Shown here: positions 11,178 to 24,500 of the stretch, piece after piece
Numbering within the stretch: position 1 is the first letter of the stretch
Layout: each line of letters opens with the position of its first letter
NCBI GenBank assembly: GCA_964036295.1
Contig: OZ038463.1
Coordinates: forward strand, 16,975,069-17,039,068
DNA: 64,000 bases
Direction: 5' to 3'
Source of the DNA: Plumapathes pennacea
Lineage: Eukaryota > Cnidaria > Anthozoa > Antipatharia > Myriopathidae
Made by a program: the position numbers and the translations under genes
The notes under the pieces: generated by a model
What the model saw: only the letters and a program-made list of their open reading frames with translations
Database searches by the model: none
What the model was told of the DNA's origin: nothing

Positions 11178-11893
11178 CCTTGACAGCATTTACATTATAT
11201 GCGGAAATGTTTCGATGTTGGCGTACTTTGGAGTCTCTCCACCCTAAAGTTAAAAACAACCCACCAAATTATCGAATGTCTCTTTTGTCTTTGATTTGAA
11301 AGGATTTCAGGCTGTTTTGGAGTTTACAGTGATTTCGATATTAAAGTTGAAAGTGTAAGTTGGCGCGTCATATAGGATAGACCTCATTATTATCTGCAAT
11401 AGGACCAGCTAGTTTACGCATTACGATATATTTTAGCAAGTAATTAGATCTACCATTTGTCGAGTTCGTAGACTAAATATTGCATACTTTTGTTAACAAA
11501 ATCTTTATGCTCGCACCGGTTTTTCATTAGTGAATTTCGAACTCTCTTTCGAGCGGTAGATATGCACAAAGAAGCGAATCTTTGAAATACTCTTTGAAAT
11601 ATTGGAAACTTCCGGCTGATTCGAGAGTTCAGTGATGTCCAGACAGGCAGATTGAACCTTGATATTGTTCTGCGGTCTTATTCTTCAATGAATCGGTCTG
11701 TCACAGCAAGGACCGTGTTATAGGCGCCCGCGTTCCTGAAGGTGAGGAGGGTGATACCGACACTGCTGTACTTCGCAGATAAATTGTGAAGTTCGGACAA
11801 AGCGTAGGACTTGAACTACCCAACAGCCCATCAAGTACCGCTAAAGTATCTTCAAACCCCGACTTAGGACCTAATTTGACTGTTGTTGTCAAG
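11178..11893 (+). promoter_or_regulatory. Probable promoter and 5' UTR region of the receptor gene
   Basis: This stretch directly precedes the first coding exon and is related to 3100-3649, which precedes the spare leader exon. The shared stretches include 'ttcgcag' near 11777 followed by 'ttgtgaagttcggac'. I find no convincing TATA box. The transcription start cannot be placed from sequence alone. Confidence 0.4.
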
Positions 11894-11951
11894 ATGGCGT
11901 CGTTGCGTGACTGTGTGTGTGTCTTGACTATATTTGTCGCGTGCGTTCGAG
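11894..11951 (+). CDS. Receptor exon 1: signal peptide
   Basis: The ATG at 11894 opens MASLRDCVCVLTIFVACVRG, a short hydrophobic leader. The exon ends CGAG before GTAAGT (phase 1). Joining to 19688 gives Gly then FEDDG in frame. The copy at 3650-3707 is its near twin. Confidence 0.8.
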
Positions 11952-14900
11952 GTAAGTTCGAGTTAATCGTTGTTTAAAGATTATCGAGTGCTTTAACAAT
12001 GGCCACTGCTTAGGAATGGTCAAATTTGCTTATCCATTTTCGTCCATTTCCGTTTAACTTCACAACGATTTTCAGATAGTAGTAGCATCTGCTCACTAGA
12101 AAAGAGAGCAGACCGGTCAGTCTCGATGCTGTCCTCCGCCGTTGCATTTGGTTTACGTACAGCCATTCCATTGTGTTTTACATTTTACACTTACATTTTG
12201 TGGTATTATATGCTGCTCAATTTTAAGTTGTTTTAAATTTGTCAGAGGTATTTCACTACTTGATAGGTAGTAAGAACGTGTGACAGTGTAAAGCTTTGTT
12301 TAGTTCCTCAATGGAATTTTCAGAGCTATCCCGGCAATATCATTCAGGGCAATGAACATCCTGCTCAGCGAGTGACATAGGTGGGAAAGGGGGAAGAGAG
12401 GTTTGCCCCAGGTGACCTTTAGCTTGGTAAATGCGGCTTTTAATCGGAGTTAATCGTTGTTTAAAGATTAGCGAGTGGTTTAACAATAGCCACCACTCAG
12501 GAATGGCCAGATTTGCTTGTCCATTTCCGTTTAACTTCACAACGAATTTCAGATATTAGTAACATCTGCTCACTAGAGAAGAGAGAAGGCCGGTCAGTCT
12601 CGATGCTGTCAGGCGCCGTTGCGTTTCGTTTTACGTACAGCCATTCCATTGTGTTTTACATTTACATTTACATTTTGTGGTATTATATGCTGGTCAATTT
12701 TAGGTTGTTTGCAACTTGTCAGAGGTATTCTCATTACCTGATAGCTAGTAAGAACGTTTGACATTGTGAAGCTTCGTTTAATTTCTTAGTGGAATTTTCA
12801 GAGCTATCCAACGTAAAGCCCAGTTTCATTTAAGGCAATGTACACCCTGCTCAGCGAGTGACATAGGTGAGGAATGATTAAAATGGGTGCAGTATAGGTT
12901 TGTCGCAGGTAACCTTTACCTTTGGTATATTCTCACTTGACGTAATACACGCGGAAATATTTTGAGACCCCCACTCCGAGATTACACACTTTCAATGAGT
13001 TCAAAGTGTATATTTCACAATAACAGACGAGTTTCTTCCTCTTTGTGTCTGATTTTTTTTATCGTCCAAACAAGAGGACATTAGACATTGGCCAAGTGTT
13101 GTCAAAAGCGCAGCAAATGCAAAATCTTTTTTCTATCCAAAAGATGGCTGCAAGTGTAGGTTTGTGGCGAGTATTGTGGCTTCATCGAGCCAGACGTCTT
13201 GGCAAACTGTGGATAAACAAATATCTTTGGACCTTGAATTAATACATGCGTTTATAAATAGCTTGACGTTGACGAACTTTGATCCCCCCGCCTAGGATTA
13301 AACACCGAATTATTGAATGTCTGTTTGACTTAAATTTGTGAGGTTTCCGGTTGCTTCGGAGTTTAAAGCGATTTCAAGAAGTCGAAAGTGTAAATAACGC
13401 TAGTACACACGTCAAAGCTTCAATTGGGTCCAAATAAATTACGCATTATTCAGTGTTTTGGCTTTGACTTTGGTCCGAACTAGTCCGGACTCGTAAGAAG
13501 TGATGCCATCAGTATTTATTTTCTCGGCTCAAGCGGAGGCGGCTTTTTTTGGCAAACCACTCAGTGTATGGAGTCCATCTGAGCCGACTGTGGGTTGTTT
13601 CATTTTTCAATACTAAATAAAACCATTTGTCACATCTATGTTTAGACTAAGGCCCTGTTTACAAGGAAGGAGGGTGACATTTTTGCACTCGCCATACATT
13701 TCGCGCGATTTCTTCGTTATGCTTCGGTGGAAACGTGTGCAACGCAGGCTAACTTATCTGTCTTGAACAGGGTAATTTTTGGTCCTGTCTTGAACAGGGT
13801 AACAAATGACAGCACTTTGTCTTAGACAGGGTAGCAAAAATTACATCTTTGTGTCTTGAATAGGGTCAGGCTTTAATAGAGGCAGCAGAACCTCCCTGCC
13901 CAAATCCTATTGTGCCCCTCTCCCCCCCCCCCCGCCCCCCCCGGGAGAGAAGGGACGATCCCCTAGAAGGGTTACCCTTCTCTGTCGAAGTTCCTTGTTC
14001 CGTTTACATGATAAGTAGGGTCACCCTGGGAGGAGAATTACTCTATCTACTCATAGAGTAACCCTCCCAGTGGGGACAACTATTGGCCATGTAAACGTTT
14101 GAGTGAGGAAGGGTTACCCTCCCCGGTGATAACTTTCTCAAATCTCGCGACCGCGCGATACCTTTCAGACTCTTGGCGAGATAGCCCGAGGGATAGCGCT
14201 TGGCATGTAAAGGGGGGCTATCTTCTGATCCTTCTAGAAGGGTGTCCCTCCTTGGAGGGTCACCCTCTTTCCATGTAAACAGAGCTTAAATCATGGATAA
14301 TCTATTCCTCTGTCAACATAATGTTTATGCTCCAGCTTTTATGCGTACTATAAAGTTTCGAACTGTTCTAACGAAGGAACGTAAGTGCTTTCAAAAAGAT
14401 ACGAAGCTTTGGAATATTTAGAAACATATCCAAACTACCTTTTTACTCCAATATGACAGGTTGAATACTGCACGTCTAGACAGGTAGATTGGACATTCTG
14501 TTCATTTGTATGCAAAACTAGACTGGCGTTGCCAGTGAGCTCGCGGCGTGGGATGCAGAAAAGTCTATACACAAGTATAAAGAGCAATTCACTGGCCACA
14601 TCTCGAGTTGTTTTGCGAAGTCAATTACGTCATCGCATATCATGTGATAACATGAACCAATCACCGTGTGCTGATTCTCGACCCAGAAAAGAACACGGAA
14701 AAAAAAAAGGATTTCCATTTTTAAGCTTGTCGGGGCCACGCCCCGCGAGCAATTATTGTGTGGTCTTGCACGGCGTGTGAGAGATATTTTTAGCAACCTT
14801 AATCATACTGCAAATATTTGCTGTCAAGGTGTAGAAACAAAAAAAGGTAAAAACAGAATCCCCCAGCCCCTTTACCGTAGTAGCAATCTAAGCAATTCTA

Positions 14901-17900
14901 TACGTTAATGAACGAGTACCGAGGCGGTGTGTGGCAGTCTTGTTTATTGCCAACGAGCAGCCGAGCGAAGACGCGAGGCTGCGAGGCGGCAGCATCATAG
15001 AGCCGTGCACGAGAGAGAAGGGGGAAAAAATCTCGAATGGAGCGTAACCACTTAGAATGACGTAATGTTTTTCTGCAATTGTTTCAAGTTAGCCAATTAA
15101 AATACGTGTTGTTTTGTTCTGCTTGTTTTCTGAACCAATGGGAGCGCGAGATGCGGAGATTTTAACCAATTGTAGCGCTTCTTCTTTGGTGTTATGCTGG
15201 AGCATTTTTGGCCAGCGAAAGTCTCCTCGTGGCGAGTTTTGTGGAGTCCTCTCAGAGTAGCGACGTTGTTCTACTTCGGGTGAGCAAAAGGACAGTAAAA
15301 CAATCTTGTGTTCTTGGACTTGTTGTGTTCCTCTTCTAACGCTTTATGTTAGTGCACTTCAGCGAATTGTTTGTCAAGAACCAGCGTGTTCTAAATCGAG
15401 CGAGCGTGCTCAAAGTCGGCCAGCGAGCCGTGTTGAAAGTTCAACGTGCCAACATCAGGCCAGCGTGCCATTCAATACACAAGCAATACAAAACAAACTA
15501 GACTGGCCTTGCCAGTGAGCTCGCGGCGTGAGTTGGGTCGAGACCAGAATATAAAATGGAAAGTAGGGGACAAGAGCGGAACTCCCAAGAGAGACTTCCA
15601 ATTTCTCACCATAAAAATATCACACAGTATAGAGAACTTGGCTTTTGACACCTTGCTCTTTTGACATCTTGATTAAACTAAAAATTATTATTACAACACT
15701 CATACACTTGCTCCTTAAAGGTTGAGCGACCCTGCATCTTGAGAATGCGTGACATATCTTTTTATGCACAATCGATTATGGCAGTTTGACCTTGACTCAT
15801 ATTTCTAAACAGAGGCCACGATTAATCCAGCCTTCGCTTCACTACTTATGTGTTTTCTTTTATTAACTCAATACGTTTCTTCTATCAGGCTTTCGAGTAT
15901 TCGTGCTGTGTAACAAATATAAAATATTGAAAGCGAGGAATGTCACGAGAGATGTTTACAATATTATTGCGGTTTTGTTCACAGTGTGTTCAGTCCATTT
16001 GTGACTGCAAACTCAATCCTCAGAATTATTTCGGTGTATTTTTCATTTCTGGTATTTAATGAACATTGCGAAACAAAGGCTACATGATCGAATGAAAGAA
16101 ACACTTCAACAGGCAATGTACGATACGCAGAAGAATTTTATGAGGCAACAGATGTCATGTACAGAGTAAAGCATAAAGGTCATTGTTTTACGGCTAAAGC
16201 TCACCGAAGCTTTGGTTTCTGTTTTCGCCCTGTTATCTTCCCAAAAGTATTTCGTGTCGCCACAGAAAGTTTCGTCGGGACTAAATACTTATCGGCGACA
16301 GATATATTTGCAATACCCCAGCGGTATCATCAAACATTTGTTTACGGCTTGCCTGTGCGGTGAACGCGAGCCAAAAGCGAAAAATACAAACGAATCGACC
16401 AGCGAGTCATTTTTCATTTTGCTTTTAATTTTGTTACTGTTCCAGAGAGTTGCGCTCGTTGGCACTTAGCGAGAGCTATTCCTAGTATATATATATATTT
16501 ATATGAATATAGATGTAGTTTTAGATTGTTTCGTAAATATTTTATATCCGCTTCATTGCTTGTGACGTCACAAGCTATAAAATGCAGCGATTTTTTATTT
16601 TTTTATTTTTCTGGGTTAGAGATCTGCATGCGATGATTGGTTGATATTATCATGTGATTTGTGATGACGTTGTGATCACGTGACTTGTCGAGCAAGCAGT
16701 TTCGCCATTTTGAAGACAGCAAGTTGCTTGCCTTAGTGGGCTCTGTGGATTATTTTATGGACCGCTCATCTTACTTACAAACGCATACGCCGGCTGCGGT
16801 AGACCCATACTAAATTTCATTGAGCGGTTTTGGCTTGGGTCGGTCCGTTCAGCCTCAAAAGCCACATTGAAAGCCATGAAAGCAAATGCAATGAATTTAT
16901 CAATGAACTGCATAACTATGCACAACTGTACAGAAATGTACGAAGAATCTAATATCCAGAACCTTGAGAACTTGAAGGAACAAGCTGAACGAAGGCGCTC
17001 GAGATACAAAGACGAGAACCTGTGTAAAGACGGCGATTCTTGACAAGCGCTTGATAGCGGATTATATGGAACTGTTTAGTATGAGGGTGAACTTGAAGGT
17101 ACTTTGTATTCTTTTACTTTGTATTATTCTTGCTGATACAAGTAAAGCGTCAGAAAATCTGACTTTTGTTTGGAATCAAAATTTCACTCTGCGTGCATTT
17201 ATGTTGTTGTTGCGAGATTTTGGCTCGGTGCCATGAAGGTCAAACAATCAGTGGAACAGATGGCGTTATTATTTGAAAATTAGGAAATGGCTGAGGAAAA
17301 AGTGACCGTTGGTAGATCTTGCTTCGCTCAGTTTTATTGTATTCCCATAAATGTTTATGTGAAAGAAAACCGAAGTCCTCCAAGACGAAGTCGTGAGCCA
17401 AGCCACGTACCATTGAATTACCTTTCACGCATTTTGAACAAGAGTAGAAAAAGCAGGCGACTAATACAAGAATACATTTCAAAGAATGTCCCGAAGTCGT
17501 CAAAAGTTCATGATTATACCCGAGCTTACGTACTTCACAATGCTAATGCGTTCCGTGAACGTGCATGTAAACAACATGGAAACAATAAAAAGCCACAGAT
17601 GGAAATGGAAAGAGAAAATTAGGATCAATAAACCATCGCTGCGAGAAAGCTAGAAGCTCAAAAAGAAGATTGCCAAAAGTAACCGAGGTGCTAAGATACG
17701 TTTGTATTTTAAAATGTGTTAAAACACAGGCATTGCAAGATCAGACGTATTCAGAGATCAAAATCACAGAACCAAGTACAATGGGTTTTCTCTGTCAAGG
17801 GATATAGAAAAAAATTCCGGTCCTTCAGTTGTTGATCCAAACAAAACGATCATCGGTTGGCTTTCTGGATGCACGGAAGCCATACTTTAGGAGCGATTTT

Positions 17901-20900
17901 GGCTTGCATTGTTTTTAAGCGTCGGAAGACTTGAAAATAGCCGTACCCAAATGCTTGATGTGTTACCAGCGGGACCCCCGTAAAGTACGAAGGGTTGTGT
18001 TTTGCAAATGCTCGATTATAGATACCGCTTCAACCAATGTATCTGTGTTCTGAGCAATATTTGTGTGAAAGAACATCGAATAAGTAGTAGAAGACGTGTC
18101 GAAACTTGATAGAACTTGAACTTTTCCCTGCGGGCAGAGCGTCTCCCTTTGTCGGAAACTCTGCGGCTTTGTGTAACGCGCGGCGTATACGAACAGTCGG
18201 CGTTTAACTTCGTTTTGCGTGCAGTAAAGGTTCTTTGTTTATTGTCTGAGGATATTGAATTACTAATAGGATTGAGGCAAATATCACGCGAGATTAAGAT
18301 ACAAGATCTGTCAATGAAATGTCACGAGCATAATATCATAGAACGGGGAATCCCGAATCATCAGCTACTTAGCTTTCACTCACGCCGCTTTAACAAAAGC
18401 AGGAAAGACCGGCAGGCGATTACATCGAGAATATTTGTCACTGAATACCTCGAAGTCTTCAAGGTTGATATCCGACTATCCGAGCCGTAATGTTCGCTCC
18501 ACAAGCCCGTGATGCACGCCTTTGTTGTCACGGTATTCAAACGTCTGCAGCTTCCGATAGAGATTAATTTCGTATCGACCCAGAATTTTGCGTTAAAGCT
18601 TAATGCATAGCAGTCTTGAACATATTAGTGATCAGACTTGTACATGTAGGATGCGTAACGTCTGAGATGGCTTTTTCATACGAAGTAATTTCATCATGGG
18701 AAGTGTCATGTTTTAGGCCCCGTCCACACTACGCCGGATAAATTTGAAAACGCAACTTTATTCTTACGGTTAGGAAAACGCTCTTCTAAGTGGATAAATT
18801 TGAAAGCGCCGGCTTTGCGTTTTGGTGTGGACGAAAAACATTTTGAAAACGGAACTTTTCGAAAACCCTGACTCACGTGGCCACGTCAAGTGGTTTCAAA
18901 GATTGTCAGGGACGTTTGTAGAGCAATAACAATACATTTGGGCCCGGAAACATTTTATCCGTTTTCCAGTGTGGACGGAAAACATTTCTTGCGTTTTCAG
19001 AGTGAAAGTTGCGTTTTCAAATTTATCCGGCGTAGTGTGGACGGGGCCTTAATGTGCTACAGCTACTTGAACATGATGCACACGCTGGGAAGATGAGATA
19101 AGGCTATTACGCTGTCTTACAGCTACTTAAGATGTCGGGTATTCCCCAGTCAATCCCATTACAAAATGACAACACAGTTCCTCCACAAAACATGTCAGCT
19201 TGAAAATTCACTCAACAAGGTTGCCAGGTTGTATAGAAAGCGTCACACAAGTACTGTCACGTGCATCGGAAAGCAATGAAAACTGGGTTGTTGCAAACGA
19301 AGAATATTCCTACGGGGCCTTCGATAATTGTTTTCTCTCAATTATTATAATACACTTTTTCGTGAATATCTGTTTGACCAAAATTAGAAGAAAAGAGGGC
19401 AAGAAAAATAAAGGGAGCTCTTGGATCCGTCATTTGCAAAAACTGACTCGGCTATAATATCTTTTGCATATAAACGCACGACAAAAGTTCCTCTCCCGGG
19501 ACCCCGCGTGTCTCTATTCATTGTACTAATGACGTCACAAGCGCACTGGCCACGGGCCTGTCTTGTTTACCTATAAATTAGATCAATTACTGCACTTTTT
19601 ACACGCGTGCGCCCGCGAAGAATAACAGGAGGTAGCTAAGGCTGACATACCTCTGTAGAAATGCCTCTGTCATACTATCGACTGCAGGTTTCGAAGACGA
19701 TGGCGTTTCCAGCTTCCTTCAGCAATCGGTACAGTTTGATGAAAGCTGGACGGAGGTGAGTGGGTGGAAAATGGATGAGAATACAGGCTTCTTCAATTTT
19801 TCTACCAAGTTCCCACCAAAGTTTTTGGTGCGGAATGCTGGCATTTACTACGTGTCTGGTAACTTTTGGATCAAAGACACAAACGTAAGCCTTGTGAGAG
19901 CTTCGATTGCTGTTAACGAAAGATTTGACGAACCCAATGGACTTACAGCAAGATTTGGTAACACGACAGCAAATGGTACGGTGTCGCTGTCTGGCCTTCT
20001 TTTACTGTACGAAAATGACGTAGTTTCAGTGGCTATCAAAGGCTCTGAAGGTACTCTACTGAAATTCAGCACGTTTTCTGTCCTTCGATTGGCCCAGATT
20101 GGGACTGTCCCAGGGCTCCACGTGGTCTTGTCGCGGGAAGTGAAGGGTTCTCTGTTGACGAAACGCCTAGAGGATTGGCGCACAAGTGGCACGAAGGGCT
20201 TATTTCAGGCACTTACGGGCTTCTCACCTTCCACTGGAAAATTCTGTGCAATTTTTGATGGACTCTACAAATATGCTTCGAACATCAATTTTAAATCTGT
20301 CCAAGACAAGGGAAACTCAACCATTCTGCTTGTTTTGAATGAGCAATCTACCATTGTCCGGTATTACGCCAGCGGATCTGGGAGACACACCGGTAGCATT
20401 GATGGCCTTCTTCATCTTCGGAAAGGAGACTGCATTCAATTGAACATATATTCCGAATACCAAGTGTCAAAAGACAGTAGTTTCTCTGCTCTTTACTTAG
20501 GAGCAGAACAGAGCAGTATCCCTGCGTTTTCTGCTCGACTTAGCAACCTCAGTCAAGTGAAACAAAGCGTTGATTGGTGGATGATAAGTGGATGGAATGA
20601 CGTCTCTTCTCAGGGATACTTTGAAAGCAAATCGGAAATTTCGAACAGACAGAAGACCTTCAAAGTCGCTGAAAAGGGATTTTACCTTGTTTCTGCTCTT
20701 TTGAATTTCGAGATCTCTGATTCAATGGATAACAGTCAGATATTTGGCTTCATCACGATAGTTGACCAACCATCTGGTGCAGATGGCAGCGGTGGACTCT
20801 TGGCGACAAAATCTGCTTCCCTTGGCAATACCTCCATCAACGTCCGTGGAGTGTTGTCTCTCAATAAAGACAACATTCTCAAAGTTTATCTTCGTCAAGA

Positions 20901-21478
20901 AGGCGGAGCCACCATTGCGAGAGACTTCAGTGGTTTCTTTAGCGCCTCTTTGATAACTTATGACTATGTGGGTGTTTCAGCTACTCTAAACACCGACAAG
21001 CGCATCGAGGTGTCGGACTGGATTGAACTCAGAGACTGGCAGACCTCAGTGGGCTCTGGGCTTTACCCCTTGCATGAGACATCTTTGACAGCCAGTGGGC
21101 GTTATCAGATATATCTTGATGGCACGTACTTCGTGTCATCCAATGTTATCATGAACAGCACCGAACGAGCTTCACTCGAGGCCTTAATAGCAGTCGACCA
21201 AGTTGTGGATCCCAGCAATGGGCTTTATTCACACGAGGAAAACGTGACGGGTTACAGGACCCTCAACGTGATGGGATCTTTAAATCTTCACCGAGGACAG
21301 AACGTGTCCGTGTTTGTTCGCGTGGGGCAAAGTGCATCATGGATGGTTAGAACAGAAACCAGCTTATCTGTTGCTCTGATTGGTGCCAGGCGGCTTGAGG
21401 ATGATGGTGTTCCTGGATTTTTTGCAGGTATAGAAATCCTGTCATGTATTTTCTTTAATCCAGCGTCACTACCTTGCA

Positions 21479-21511
<33 letters not shown>

Positions 21512-24500
21512 GGTATTGGGGACGATATGATTATGTGGGTCCTTTGTTTATCATAATTTTACCAAAGACGTTTCTACTCGACTGGTAGTGCATTTGTTCA
21601 GATTGACACATTTGACCTTATTTTCAACAGTTAAGAACGGGACGGATGCATTTACTACGAACGCCTGGACAGAAATAGTAGGCTGGTCGACCACTGAGGA
21701 GGGCAAGACAGTGTTTCAAACAGGGACTGCTTTTATCCCTGAAACTGGGAGGTTCACTTCACCACTTCCATCTGTCGGAATATATTTAATCAGTGCAAAT
21801 ATTTTGGTTTCTCACCATGCTTCGGCCTCCTTCAAACTTCAAGTTCGTATTAGCGGGAACGCAAACCTCAAGCCCATCTCAATTGGTCGTCCCGAGGAAA
21901 CCTCTAGTGGTAAAGGAATTTTAACTTTGTCCACCTCTGGCACAGCAAAACTCTCAAGTTCGAACGCCTATTTGTCTGTCTTCGTAAAAGCGGGTAGCAA
22001 TATTAGATGGTCTGTAGAACGTAACAGCAGCGTTTCAATTGCCCTTATTAAAGAAGAAAGGAGTGACGACTTTGCTGGATTTCGGGCTAGAGGTGTTGGT
22101 GAGATAAACGACGTTGCTGGAGTGCGGAAGGTACCCAATTTTTGGACTGTGGACCAAGCGGATTATCAAGATGTGTTTGATGAAGATGTCAAGGTTTTCC
22201 CAGGACAGTTCGCTTTTGGTTATGCAGAAATTCCAATTTCTGGCTTGTACTACGTAGAAAGCGTTGTCGAAGTGGTAAAAAAGTCCCCTCCTCAGTCCTC
22301 AGACCCGATAGCAATTGTTAGTGTATGTGTCGATGGAAATTTTTCTAAAAAAGGAGTGATTGCTTTTGAGAGAATCGACACGGCTCAATGGTCAATAATT
22401 ACGTTTGGTGTTTTTGGAGTGCTTTATCTCAGGAAAGGTCAGAAACTTTCAGTTTGCTTTGAATCTCAGATTAAACAATGGAGAATCAATGAGAACAGTA
22501 TTTTTTCCATTGTAAGAATTTTGCCATGGAAGCGCCCACCTGGGTTACAACAGCAACACACAGGAGCTCCACCTGCTCAAAATGCAGCGTTACCAATATG
22601 GTCGACCAACGGATTCACAAGCCAGTATAAAAGAGGATCAATCGTAGAGCCCATTAAATCTGCTCAATTCATGAAAAGCCGCCTAAAGCTGGCCAGAGAT
22701 GGAATTTATCTGATTTCTGTATCGTTTCTCGTACACGTTGAAGTTATCAGTAACGAGGGTATCTGTATTGGCTCTGAGGAGTGTTCATCTTGTGAACTCG
22801 AACTTTTTCCCCCAGTGGGGAAGGGAAGTGCAACAATCGGTCTTGTGAGGTTTTTGAATCTCACAACTGGCACAGATATCTATACGTGTGTGAACTTCAG
22901 CCAAAGTAGTGCTCGAAACGTTACTTTCGCTCGGCGCTCCGTTCAGTTACTCACCCTCGAAAAGGGAAGCACGTTGGTTGAACTGACACACAATTCGGCG
23001 TCGTCTGACGCTGGAGGCTGGCAAAAGATAACTCAATGGCTCACTCTTCAAGGAATACCACCAATACTTACGTCAGGACTATACATAGTAGCCTTGGACA
23101 TCCTTGTGAGATCTCAGCTTGGCCATAATGTCAGTGTGAAAGTAGAGACAAGTAATTCCAAAATACCACAGGTCTTGCATGCTACCACTACGCTTTCGGG
23201 AACGTCAAACATTTCTTTCAGTGCCACTGGTCTTGCTCGTGCTACAAAAGACGATGTTTTTTCTGTACTGGTGTTTTCTGGCAACTCCCAATTGGTGCTT
23301 CCGGATGTCAGGTTTTCTTTCGTTAAAATAAGGGAAGATACAGGAACTTGTTTTGCATTAAAACAGTCGCACGAAACCCGGATGAACGTGACGTCAGAGT
23401 GGTGGGCCGCCATAGAAGGCTGGGACACAGTTGACTTGGGATGTCTTCCGAACGGTTCAGACGAGAAAGGGGGAAGATTTGTGAACAACAGAGATGGCGT
23501 TTACTATGTAGCAGCAACGGTGCGTTTCAGACTGCCATCTGCAGCAGCTGTAAATAGTAGGTATGTATAGATCACTACGAAAGTTCATAACTCTTTCACT
23601 CCTGATACAGAAGTTTGATGAGGCCATCTGAGGAAGCTACCAATTTTCAATTCTCATTTAATTTCTGGCACCAAACTTGATTCATTATTATGATTATTAT
23701 TATGATTATGGTTATGATTATGATTATTCCCACGCCCTGCGTGGGTACTAATCTGAACACCATGTCGTTTTTTAATGTTTTTCGTTCACGGGCGACCTCC
23801 CCGTGCAGCGGGGTTTGCTGGGAAAAACATCGGAAGAGAATCACTTCCCCGCGCAGTGGGGCCTGCTGGGTAGAAACTCGGGACAGAATCACGCGTGGGG
23901 TTTGCTGGGTAGAACACTCTAACCTCGTTCCCAGGCTCTTTCCTCTCGCGACCTCGAATCTCGTGTTTTAATGTTTTTCGTTCACGGGCGACCTTCCCGC
24001 ACCGCGGTGTCTGCTGGGTTGATCACGTGGTATTCTGCTGGTCCGTTGCGAAGCAACGGACACTGTATAGGAGGCAAGTGTGAATCAAGTGAAGAATCAA
24101 ACCGAACACTCTCAAGAGGAGAAACAAGTTTGTCTTCAAAAACGAAGAGAACAAGCGAGACTAAGACGAATTCTTAAGACAAGGCAGGAGCGGTGTATCC
24201 GTCTCGAGCGCAGACGGCAAACAGACAGTGCTGTCGCTGCCAAAAAAGCAAAGCAACGGTATGACCGAGAGCATTATCAGCAGAAACGAGCTCAGGAGAC
24301 AACCCAGGAAAGAGAGCAGCTGATTGGGAGCATCATAGGCGGAAGCTGGCCCAAGAAACAACTCAGGCAAAAGAACAGCGCATGAAAGCCGCTCGACAAC
24401 GAGCTGCTTCCCGACGCCACAATGAAACGATTGCACAAGAGGCCCGCAGGCTTCAGGCTCAAAATGAGGCAACTTCCAGAGGCAACAATGTCTGCATAGC

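Larger units (their letters stand above)
11952..19687 (+). other. Receptor intron 1 (7.7 kb), repeat-rich
   Basis: The donor is GTAAGT at 11952 and the acceptor is CTGCAG ending at 19687. The intron contains a 475-bp tandem repeat, a 636-bp inverted-repeat element, dispersed repeats at 14518-15640, short open frames of unclear status at 17051-18490 and a 333-bp inverted-repeat element. TGACGTCA occurs at about 16562 and 19530; the latter is close to exon 2 and might mark an internal promoter. I found no further exon with convincing signals. Confidence 0.6.

Noticed and set aside
19756-21588. Stand-alone gene starting at GTG or ATG near 19756-19771
   Set aside because: The frame is open upstream to an acceptor at 19687 and lacks a signal peptide of its own. 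Joining to the leader exon is in phase. The end of the frame after 21427 is poly-G intron sequence.
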